A stretch of 15,349 nt of DNA from Oscillospiraceae bacterium. GTDB lineage: Bacteria > Bacillota > Clostridia > Oscillospirales > Oscillospiraceae. A program made the translations under genes and the position numbers. The notes under the pieces are model-generated. The model had not been told where the DNA came from. It worked only from the letters and a program-made list of their open reading frames with translations, and made no database searches. Of this stretch, positions 1-7,100 are shown piece by piece. Location: contig WQVW01000010.1 of NCBI GenBank assembly GCA_009785655.1, forward strand, positions 1 through 15,349, read 5' to 3'. Positions within the stretch are counted from its first letter, which is position 1, and every line of letters begins with the position of its first letter.

Positions 1-1
1 A

Positions 2-301
2 GGTGAATCCAACGTTCCGATTGGCATTCCCGTACAAACTATACGCATTCACACAACGGACGGCGTGAGAGGCCATGCTATATCCTTTGGTCTTCCGCAC
101 GGTGTCAGATATACTGACGAATACGGCAACCCGACAAATGAATTTGCCCTCATCCGCAATATCTTTGAGGATCACAGGGTTAGGCTTAATTTGGGTGACC
201 CTTGGTACTACAGGTTCATACGTCGTGAAGCGCTCGAATCCCTCGACCTTGACACCGTTTACGCAATAGAAATCGGCGGCGTGATTATACCGATGCGGTA
301 A
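2..301 (+). CDS. 3' end of an unrecognised gene (5' truncated)
   Basis: An open frame enters from the left edge and stays open through to a TAA stop, giving about 99 C-terminal residues. A GTG at position 65 lies inside this frame, but the frame is open upstream of it with protein-like composition, so the real start is probably outside the window. The visible part is rich in beta-prone, aromatic and charged residues (DGVRGHAISFGLPHGVRYTD early, DPWYYRFIRRE in the middle, ending EIGGVIIPMR). It has no obvious membrane segment or motif I can name. I do not recognise the family and assign no function. It converges on leuC with one base between the two stop codons, leaving no room for a terminator between the genes. 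Confidence 0.6.
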   Translation, partial: GESNVPIGIPVQTIRIHTTDGVRGHAISFGLPHGVRYTDEYGNPTNEFALIRNIFEDHRVRLNLGDPWYYRFIRREALESLDLDTVYAIEIGGVIIPMR

Positions 302-302
302 A

Positions 303-1565
303 TCAGGCAGACTCCGGGCTCGAGATACGTCCCGTGATCGCAGACGCCGCGGCCACAGCAGGGGAGGCGAGGTACACCTCGCTTCCCGGGTGACCCATCC
401 GGCCGACAAAGTTGCGGTTCGTTGTGGCAACACAACGCTCACCATCGGCCAGAACACCCATGTGTCCGCCAAGACACGGCCCGCAGGTTGGGGGGGAGAC
501 AATCGCCCCCGCGTCGATGAACACATCCATCAGCCCCTCGGTCAGGCATTGCTTCCACACCGCCTGCGTCGCCGGCATGATAATGCATCGCAGACCATCC
601 GCCACGCTGTTGCCGCGTAAAATCTCAGCGGCGATGCGCATATCATCCATCCGCCCATTGGTGCAAGAGCCGATCACAACCTGATCAATCGTAATCCCCA
701 GTTTCTCCGCTTCGGTGATCGTTTTGGCGTTTTCCGGCAGATGCGGGAAAGAGACAGTCGGCTCAACTTCGGCGAGGTCGATTATCACTTCGCGCCTGTA
801 CACAGCATCCGCGTCCGCCAGATACGCAACGCCGTAATTCCCGCCGTGATCGCGTATGTATTCAAGCGTAATGTCATCCACCGGGAAGATACCGTTTTTC
901 GCCCCAGCCTCAATCGCCATGTTGGCAATGGTGAACCGGTCATCCATCGAAAGTGCGGCAATATTCCCGGCAAACTCAAGCGACTCATACCGCGCCCCGT
1001 CAACGCCCAAGATTCCGATAAGATGCAGAATCACATCTTTGCCGGACACATGCGGGCGTTTTTCGCCTTTGATGACGACTTTGATCGCCGATGGCACTTT
1101 GAACCATGCCTCACCAGTCGCCATCCCAGCCGCCATATCGGTCGAGCCAACGCCGGTGGCGAACGCGCCCAGCGCACCATGCGTACACGTGTGGCTATCC
1201 GCCCCGATAATCACGCCGCCGGGCACAATCAGCCCCATCTCCGGCAGCAGCGCATGCTCAACCCCGGCTTTGCCTATTTCAAAATAATGCGTAATCCCCA
1301 TCGCACGGGCAAATTCGCGCATTTTTTTTGCTAGGGTCGCCGATGCGATGTCTTTGTTCGGTGCAAAGTGATCCGGAATCAATGCGACCTTGTCTTTGTC
1401 GAACACTTTCGTCACGCCGATTTTATAAAACTCATCAATCGCCACCGGGGCGGTGATATCGTTGCCAAACACAAGATCCAGCTTGCATTCGACGAGTTCT
1501 CCCTCACGGACAGAATCCAATCCCGCCGCTTTCGCCAGGATTTTTTGCGTCATTGTCATTCCCAT
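303..1565 (-). CDS. leuC: 3-isopropylmalate dehydratase (isopropylmalate isomerase) large subunit
   Basis: LeuC with the LeuD small subunit isomerises 2-isopropylmalate to 3-isopropylmalate, the second step of leucine synthesis, in the cytoplasm. The 420-residue protein is an aconitase-family large subunit of the shorter type (about 420 rather than 465 residues). It shows GADSHTCTHGALGAF near residues 121-135. The 4Fe-4S ligands appear as C301 in GSCTNGR and C361/C364 in PTCGPCLGGHMG. A conserved NRNFVGRMG segment lies near residue 383. The first ATG overlaps the leuA stop as TAATG, with an SD-like AAAGGGTGAG just upstream inside leuA. In-frame ATGs at residues 3 and 5 are alternatives. Homoaconitase or another HACN-type specificity cannot be excluded by sequence, but the partner leuA favours LeuC. 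No leuD follows on this strand, so the small subunit must be encoded elsewhere. Confidence 0.95.
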   Translation of the reverse strand: MGMTMTQKILAKAAGLDSVREGELVECKLDLVFGNDITAPVAIDEFYKIGVTKVFDKDKVALIPDHFAPNKDIASATLAKKMREFARAMGITHYFEIGKAGVEHALLPEMGLIVPGGVIIGADSHTCTHGALGAFATGVGSTDMAAGMATGEAWFKVPSAIKVVIKGEKRPHVSGKDVILHLIGILGVDGARYESLEFAGNIAALSMDDRFTIANMAIEAGAKNGIFPVDDITLEYIRDHGGNYGVAYLADADAVYRREVIIDLAEVEPTVSFPHLPENAKTITEAEKLGITIDQVVIGSCTNGRMDDMRIAAEILRGNSVADGLRCIIMPATQAVWKQCLTEGLMDVFIDAGAIVSPPTCGPCLGGHMGVLADGERCVATTNRNFVGRMGHPGSEVYLASPAVAAASAITGRISSPESA

Positions 1566-3100
1566 TATCTGCTCACCCTTTCAGCATTTTTCGTCTTTGC
1601 GATCGCACGGTTTATCGCGTTGATATACGCCAGAATCGTCGCCTCTATGATATCCGGTGACACGCCGCGCCCCATGTGGAGTTCACCATCACGCAGCACC
1701 CGCACCGTCGCGTTACCGAAAGCATCAGTCCCGCCGGTGATCGCGTCCAAATTGTACGAGGCCAGCGTCCCTTCTTCACGGACGATCTTTGAAATCGCGT
1801 TGCACGCCGCGTCAATCGGACCGTTGCCGGTGGCGGCTTCAGTCGCCTCGCCATCGGGGCCGATTAACGTCACACTGGCCATCGGCAGCAACGGCAGTTT
1901 GCCGCTTTGTATCTGGAACGATGCAAGCCTATAATGCTCCGGAACGTCTGTAATCAGCGCCAGAATCGCTTCAAGATCATCGTCGGTGATGTCTTTTTTC
2001 CTATCTGCCAGCTCCTTGAATTTGACAAACGCACTGTTGATTTCGTCTTTTGTCAAGTTATATCCCATCGACTCAATCCTGTCAGTAAACGCGTGTCTGC
2101 CGGAAAGTTTCCCCAAAACCAACGTGCTTTCCGTTTTACCGACCGATTGCGGGGTCATAATCTCATACGTCATCGGGTTCGACAACACACCATGTTGATG
2201 GATGCCCGATTCATGCGCGAATGCGTTCGCCCCAACAATCGCCTTTGTTGGGGACACCGGTACGCCGGTAATCGCCGCGACACGCTGGCTTGCGCGGTAT
2301 ATTTTCGTCGTGTCGATGCTGTGACTGATTCCAAAAGCCTGCTCACGCGTGGACAGTGCCATCACAACTTCTTCCATAGAGCAGTTGCCCGCGCGCTCGC
2401 CGAGGCCGTTGATCGTCGTCTCCACCTGCCGCGCACCGGCAGCTACAGCTGACAGTGTGTTTGCAACGGCGAGGCCGAGATCATCGTGGCAATGCACGCT
2501 GATAACAACACCGTCAATATTGGGCACGTTTTCAAAAATACCGCTGATCAGCGCAGAGAATTCACCCGGCACGGCGTACCCCACAGTGTCGGGGATATTA
2601 ATCGTCGTCGCCCCTGCCGCGATGGCAGTTTCAATCACTTTGTACATAAACTCAGGTTCTGACCGGGATGCGTCTTCACACGAGAATTCGATATCCGCGC
2701 ACAGGGACTTCGCCAGCGCGACGCTTTCTGCGACGTTTTGGATCACCTCATCCGGCGTCATATGCAGCTTATGCGTCATGTGGATTTCACTGGTGGCAAG
2801 AAAAACATGAAGACGCGGTTTTTTCGCATGTTTAACAGCCTCCCAGCCTCTGGCGATATCCGCTTCATTGCACCGGCAAAGTGCCGCCACACCGCAGCTG
2901 ACGGTTTCAGCCACCGCGGTCACCGCCTCAAAGTCCCCTTGAGAGGCAGCAGGGAACCCGGCTTCAATGATATCCACACCAAGCAACTCAAGCTGGCGGG
3001 CAATTTCAACTTTTTCCGAAAGGTTCAAGTTGACTCCCGGCGTCTGCTCGCCATCGCGTAAAGTTGTGTCGAAGATAATAATTCGGTTATTGTCTGGCAT
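1565..3100 (-). CDS. leuA: 2-isopropylmalate synthase
   Basis: LeuA condenses acetyl-CoA with 2-oxoisovalerate to give 2-isopropylmalate, the committed step of leucine synthesis. The 511-residue length fits the bacterial LeuA type 1 enzymes. The HMGL-like TIM barrel opens with DTTLRDGEQTPG (residues 11-22). The metal-binding HCHDD motif is at 203-207, NGLGERAGN at 231-239 and HESGIHQHG at 296-304. The C-terminal part (about 390-505) is the LeuA allosteric domain (LASFQIQSG, GNGPIDAA), so leucine feedback inhibition is likely. A citramalate synthase or homocitrate synthase is less likely given the full-length match and the linked leuC. The ATG start has a strong AAGGAGGAG six bases upstream. 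The gene is transcribed behind a T-box leader and its stop overlaps the leuC start by one base, so the two are probably translationally coupled. Confidence 0.96.
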   Translation of the reverse strand: MPDNNRIIIFDTTLRDGEQTPGVNLNLSEKVEIARQLELLGVDIIEAGFPAASQGDFEAVTAVAETVSCGVAALCRCNEADIARGWEAVKHAKKPRLHVFLATSEIHMTHKLHMTPDEVIQNVAESVALAKSLCADIEFSCEDASRSEPEFMYKVIETAIAAGATTINIPDTVGYAVPGEFSALISGIFENVPNIDGVVISVHCHDDLGLAVANTLSAVAAGARQVETTINGLGERAGNCSMEEVVMALSTREQAFGISHSIDTTKIYRASQRVAAITGVPVSPTKAIVGANAFAHESGIHQHGVLSNPMTYEIMTPQSVGKTESTLVLGKLSGRHAFTDRIESMGYNLTKDEINSAFVKFKELADRKKDITDDDLEAILALITDVPEHYRLASFQIQSGKLPLLPMASVTLIGPDGEATEAATGNGPIDAACNAISKIVREEGTLASYNLDAITGGTDAFGNATVRVLRDGELHMGRGVSPDIIEATILAYINAINRAIAKTKNAERVSR

Positions 3101-3106
3101 GATGAT

Positions 3107-3115
3107 CTCCTCCTT
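3107..3115 (-). promoter_or_regulatory. Shine-Dalgarno site of leuA
   Basis: Read on the minus strand this is AAGGAGGAG, six bases before the leuA ATG. It lies downstream of the T-box terminator, so it is transcribed only when the leader antiterminates. Confidence 0.85.
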
Positions 3116-3120
3116 AAAAA

Positions 3121-3153
3121 ATAAAAAATCCCCGTCCTATATCAGGACGAGGG
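3121..3153 (-). terminator. T-box-controlled intrinsic terminator in the leuA leader
   Basis: On the minus strand the sequence CCCTCGTCCT pairs with AGGACGGGG around a GATAT loop, with one bulged base, and is followed directly by ATTTTTTAT. This is a GC-rich stem plus U-tract placed between the T-box sequence and the leuA ribosome binding site. That is the standard position for the terminator that competes with the T-box antiterminator. Confidence 0.9.
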
Positions 3154-3164
3154 TTACAAAACCT

Positions 3165-3177
3165 CGCGGTACCACCT
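3165..3177 (-). promoter_or_regulatory. T-box conserved sequence (antiterminator bulge strand)
   Basis: The minus strand reads AGGTGGTACCGCG, an exact match to the T-box core. Its GGTACC segment includes the UGGN-type site that pairs with the free acceptor end of the uncharged tRNA. Confidence 0.95.
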
Positions 3178-3314
3178 GAATTCACGCGGCCAATTAAACG
3201 GCGGCGTACACTCACTAAACAATACTGAAAATCAATATCGCGTCCCTTATAACGGCGGGCACCCGGTGCGGCATACTGATGAAAAGCTTCACGTTCCGCG
3301 CACAGCTCCGAGAC

Positions 3315-3317
3315 GAG
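3315..3317 (-). promoter_or_regulatory. Probable specifier codon CUC (Leu) of the T-box
   Basis: The triplet CTC on the minus strand lies between GAA and the downstream GGAGCTG segment, the usual setting of a T-box specifier. It encodes leucine, in agreement with control of leuA and leuC. A shifted alignment by one codon would give GUC (Val), which is less consistent with the position and the genes. Confidence 0.72.
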
Positions 3318-3425
3318 TTCTCCGTTTATCCAAACAAGCCGTTACACCAACCCGACCCTCTCTGCGCATTGAATAATCAGATACTATTTCTCTTCTAAGC
3401 CATTTAAAAATATAAAATTTGATAC

Positions 3426-3454
3426 ACTATAGCACAAGGATCGGTGTATGTCAA
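3426..3454 (-). promoter_or_regulatory. Sigma-A type promoter of the leuA-leuC operon
   Basis: On the minus strand there is a perfect -35 box TTGACA (3449-3454), a 17-base spacer and a -10 box TATAGT (3426-3431). Transcription should begin near 3419, giving the T-box leader. It is one of the strongest promoters in the window, consistent with control being exerted downstream by attenuation. Confidence 0.9.
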
Positions 3455-3592
3455 TATATTATTTTATAGGGCAGATAAAACGCAGAAGCGCGAAAAACGG
3501 ATAGCCCCATGTAGGGGACACCGTCCACACCAGTTCGTAATATATACCCGTAGGGGTGGTTACCCAAAAACTATAAAGCAGGTGATTGACAA
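3455..3592. other. Divergent spacer with short GC-rich hairpins
   Basis: This gap separates the leu promoter from the next plus-strand gene. It holds two small overlapping hairpins, CCCC-ATGTA-GGGG (3505-3517) and GGAC-ACC-GTCC (3516-3526). A second GTAGGGG occurrence lies near 3550. The GTAGGGG-containing pattern recalls decayed intergenic repeats, but I cannot define an element boundary. I find no convincing plus-strand promoter for the small gene at 3593. Confidence 0.4.
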
Positions 3593-3898
3593 TTGAGCGC
3601 GGGTGAAAAATTCTATTTCAAGCCCACGGCGGGAGAGCATATTGAGACAACGGTCAGTTTAACACCGGATACATCCGCCGCGATTTTAGGTACAGTATTT
3701 TCCGCGAAAGACGTGCGGGTTTCAAACGCACTCGTATTGCTTTTTCGCGCCGGGGAAGAAAAGAAACTGATTGACAGACAGTTCACTGACGATGAGGGAC
3801 ACTTTTTCTTCGGGCCGATTGAAGGCGACGTCATGTACCAGATAAAAATATATAAAAACCATGTAAAAATCCGTGAACTTGAAATAGTCACGGAATAG
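3593..3898 (+). CDS. Small protein with a carboxypeptidase-regulatory-like beta-sandwich fold (function unknown)
   Basis: A 101-residue protein begins with TTG at 3593, with AGGTGA seven bases upstream, and ends in TAG. There is no signal peptide or membrane segment, so it is probably cytoplasmic. Residues 30-87 read like one carboxypeptidase-regulatory / Cna-B-like domain: an ILGTVF strand, a variable loop, the NALVLLF strand, then FTDDEGHFFFGPI (64-76), which resembles the typical T-D-x-x-G-x-F-x-F signature, and a final MYQIKIYKN strand. That fold usually acts as a structural or binding module inside larger secreted proteins, so a free-standing cytosolic copy is unusual. It is transcribed away from leuA and closed by a strong terminator, so it appears monocistronic. 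No function is assigned; the fold call is based on pattern only. Confidence 0.75.
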   Translation: MSAGEKFYFKPTAGEHIETTVSLTPDTSAAILGTVFSAKDVRVSNALVLLFRAGEEKKLIDRQFTDDEGHFFFGPIEGDVMYQIKIYKNHVKIRELEIVTE

Positions 3899-3900
3899 CC

Positions 3901-3926
3901 AAAGGAGCCTTTGCGGCTCCTTTTTT
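3901..3926 (+). terminator. Rho-independent terminator after the small gene
   Basis: AAAGGAGCC pairs with GGCTCCTTT around a TTTGC loop, and the T-run continues to TTTTTT. It begins two bases after the TAG stop of the 101-residue protein and isolates rpoB from upstream transcription. Confidence 0.95.
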
Positions 3927-3965
3927 CTTATATTTTGAAATATACAGTAAAATAGTAAAAAATGC

Positions 3966-3993
3966 TTGACAAAGCCGTAAACCGTGGTAGAAT
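3966..3993 (+). promoter_or_regulatory. Promoter of rpoB-rpoC
   Basis: A perfect -35 box TTGACA (3966-3971) is followed after 16 bases by TAGAAT (3988-3993). The preceding 30 bases are very A/T rich with short A-tracts, resembling an UP element. An overlapping TATTAT at 3993-3998 has too long a spacer to be preferred. The inferred start near 4000 leaves a leader of about 160 nt before rpoB. Confidence 0.85.
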
Positions 3994-3999
3994 ATTATG

Positions 4000-4163
4000 G
4001 TATGTCTGTAATTATAAATCAATCCGACATCCTCACCGGGCGTAGTCTACCACATTTGCGCATTATTTGTCAATACAGAAGTTTAAATGTTTCCAACTCA
4101 CCCGTGTGTGTCGTGTTTTTCAAATGTCTTAATGATTGTATACAAAAGTAGGGAGTGAAGTCA
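4000..4163 (+). other. Long untranslated leader of rpoB
   Basis: About 160 nt separate the inferred transcription start from the rpoB ATG. I see no intrinsic terminator, T-box or named riboswitch in it. It contains a 23-codon open frame from ATG 4087 to TGA 4156-4158 that lacks a good ribosome binding site and whose stop lies inside the rpoB SD region; this is probably fortuitous. Confidence 0.45.
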
Positions 4164-7100
4164 ATGCCGAGAGACGTGGTATACGGCAAAACTATCCGCA
4201 AAAGCTATGCTAAAACAGAAGAAATCCAAGAGATGCCGAACCTTTTAGAGGTTCAAAAATTCTCTTACGACTGGTTCCTCGAATCCGGCCTGCGAGAGGT
4301 ATTCCGCGATGTCGCCGCGATTACCGATCACACAGGCAATTTAGAGCTGACGTTTATTGATTATAATATGAACGAGAAGCCGAAATATTCAGTCGAGGAA
4401 TGCAAAGCCCGCGACACCACTTACGCCGCCCCTTTGAAAGTCAGCGTTCGTCTGCGGAATAAGGAGACGGAAGAGATCAAAGAGCAGGAAATCTTTATGG
4501 GGGATTTCCCGATCATGACAAACGCCGGCACGTTTATCATCAACGGTGCAGAGCGTGTGGTCGTCTCGCAAATCATCAGATCTCCCAGTGTGTATTATGA
4601 ACGCAAGACAGATATAAAAACAGCCGTTATGATCCATGCGGCGACATTGATTCCATATCGCGGGGCATGGCTTGAGTATGAGACTGACGCGTCTGAGAAT
4701 TTTTACGTGCGTGTGGATAAGAATCGAAAGCTGCCGGTCACATGGCTGTTGCGCGCTGTCGGCAGGCCGAATCAAAATGTTTACACCCACCTCTCCATCT
4801 CCGGGGCGGAGGGCGGTGCTGAAACCAATGAACAGCTGAAAGCCATTTTCGGCGATGATGAACGCATTATCGCGACTTTAGAAAAAGACGTCTGCCGCAA
4901 CAGCGATGAGGCGTTAATTGAGTTATATAAAAGACTGCGCCCAGGCGACCCGCCAACAATAGACTCCGCGCAGACTTTGCTGCAAAATCTGTTTTTTGAC
5001 GCGCGGCGTTATGATATATCAACGGTCGGGCGTTATAAGTTTAACAAAAAGCTTGCGATCTGGCCGCGCATTGCCGGGCAAACGCTGACACAACCGGTGG
5101 CAGACCCGCTGACTGGCGAAGTGATCGCCGAAGCCGGGGAACTGCTCACAAGGGAACGCGCCGAAGCACTTGACGCGCGCGGGGTCAATGATGTTTTTGT
5201 CCATGTTGACGGGCGCGAAGTCAAGGTCTTTGCCAACGGCATGGTCAAGATGGACGAATTTGTGGACTTCAACCCGGAAGCGGAACTCGGAATCAAAGAG
5301 CGCGTGCGTTTTATTGTTTTGAAAGACCTGCTGGAGAAATACAGTGGGGAAGAGCTGAAGGAAGCCATTGTTGAAAATTTAGATTTGTTAATCCCGAAAC
5401 ACCTGATACCGGACGATATTTTTGCCTCGGTAAACTATCTCAATTGTATCGCCCATGGCATCGGTGGGCCGGATGATATCGATCATCTTGGCAACCGCCG
5501 CATGAGAAGTGTAGGTGAATTGCTGCAAAACCAATTCAGAGTCGGCTTCTCCCGCATGGAGCGTGTGATCCGTGAGCGTATGACGTTGCAAGACCTGGAT
5601 ATCATTACACCGCAGTCACTGATCAACATCAGGCCGGTCACCGCGGCAATTAAAGAATTTTTCGGCAGTTCACCGCTGTCGCAATTTATGGATCAAACAA
5701 ATCCGCTGGCGGAGCTTACGCACAAACGGCGTTTATCAGCGTTGGGTCCCGGCGGCCTTTCCAGAGAACGCGCGAGTTTCGATGTGCGTGACGTTCATTA
5801 CAGCCATTATGGCCGCATGTGCCCGATTGAAACGCCGGAAGGCCCGAACATCGGCCTGATATCGTATCTGGCGTCCTACGCGAAAGTTAACGAATACGGC
5901 TTCATGATTGCCCCATTCCGCAAGGTTGACAAAGAAAGCGGACGAGTAACGGATGAGGTAGTCTATCTCGCGGCCGACATGGAAGACCAGTACTTTATAG
6001 CACAAGCGACGGAGCCTATCGACGAGAACGGCTACCTGGTAAACGAGCGTATCACATGCCGTCACCGGGATGAAATCGTCGCGGTCAATCGCGACAGGAT
6101 CGACTTTATTGATATCTCACCAAGTATGATGGTGTCGATCGCCACCGCGATGATCCCATTCCTTGAAAACGATGACGCCAACCGCGCATTGATGGGCGCG
6201 AACATGCAACGTCAAGCGGTACCGCTGCTAATGCCGGAAGCACCGATTGTCGCAACCGGTATAGAACACAAATGCGCCGTGGATTCAACCGTTGTCTTGA
6301 CTGCACATGGCGAAGGCACAGTCACATACGTCTCAGCCACGCGGATAACGGTGGATTACAACGGCACCGGCCCTGTGGATCACATGCTGACTAAATTCTC
6401 CCGCAGCAATCAGGGCACGTGTACGAATCAACGCCCAATTGTCAATGCCGGTGACTATGTCAAAGCAGGCGACATTTTGGCAGACGGCCCGTCAACCAGC
6501 GAAGGCGAAATATCATTGGGCAAAAACATCCTCGTCGGCTTTATGACGTGGGAAGGGTATAACTATGAGGACGCCATCCTGATCAATGAACGGCTGGCGA
6601 TGGACGATGTGTTCACCTCGATACACATAGAAGAACATGAGATTGACGCCCGCGATACAAAACTCGGGCCGGAGGAGATTACACGCGACATCCCCGGCGT
6701 GGGCGAAGATTCGCTGCGCTATCTGGACGAGCGCGGCATCATCAGCGTCGGCGCGGAAGTTCAGGCCGGCGATATTTTGGTTGGCAAAGTCACGCCGAAA
6801 GGGGAAACTGATCTCACTGCCGAAGAACGTCTCCTACGCGCCATTTTCGGCGAAAAAGCGCGTGAGGTCAGGGATACTTCACTCAAAGTCCCGCACGGAG
6901 AGAGCGGCATTGTGGTGGACGTCAAAGTCTTCACACGCGAAAACGGCGACGAACTGAATCCCGGTGTGAACATGGTCGTCCGCTGTTATATTGCGCATAA
7001 ACGCAAGATCAGCGTCGGCGATAAAATGGCCGGACGGCACGGAAATAAAGGCGTTGTATCCCGGATACTGCCGAAAGAAGACATGCCGTATCTGCCGGAC

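Larger units (their letters stand above)
3121..3419 (-). ncRNA. T-box riboswitch leader of leuA-leuC, probably tRNA-Leu responsive
   Basis: The untranslated leader of about 300 nt carries the hallmark T-box sequence AGGTGGTACCGCG on the minus strand at 3165-3177, just before an intrinsic terminator. Further upstream are Stem I signatures: a GCGCAGAGAGGG segment near 3355-3367, a GGTTGGTGTAAC segment near 3340-3352, and GAGAACTCGTCTCGGAGCTG near 3302-3321. By the usual alignment, where the specifier follows GAA and precedes GGAGC by a few bases, the specifier triplet is CUC at 3315-3317, which is a leucine codon and matches the genes controlled. In the known mechanism, uncharged tRNA pairs with the specifier and with the T-box bulge through its acceptor end, stabilising the antiterminator. 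Leucine starvation would then raise leuA-leuC transcription. Assignment as a T-box is very secure; the exact specifier is inferred by eye. Confidence 0.93.

Noticed and set aside
741..1934. Long plus-strand open frames (for example 741-1334 and 1368-1934) opposite leuC and leuA
   Set aside because: They are antisense to well-conserved enzyme genes, have no good ribosome binding sites and resemble no protein family; they arise from codon bias on the coding strand.
3984..4053. GTGGTAG (3984-3990) complementary to CTACCAC (4047-4053) around the rpoB promoter
   Set aside because: The first arm overlaps the -10 box and would not be in the transcript; a 7-base match at this distance is likely chance.
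4067..4094. TTGTCA at 4067-4072 as the -35 of a second rpoB promoter
   Set aside because: No acceptable -10 box occurs at 16-18 bases downstream.
4087..4158. A 23-codon open frame ending in the rpoB SD region
   Set aside because: There is no good SD before its ATG, and the TGA comes from the GAGTGA part of the rpoB SD; too short to argue for a real leader peptide.
5661..5755. Possible rifampicin-resistance change in RpoB (Pro at the position equivalent to E. coli Q510)
   Set aside because: From memory, Pro occurs naturally here in several clostridial RpoB proteins, and the key D516, H526 and S531 equivalents are wild type, so no resistance is claimed.
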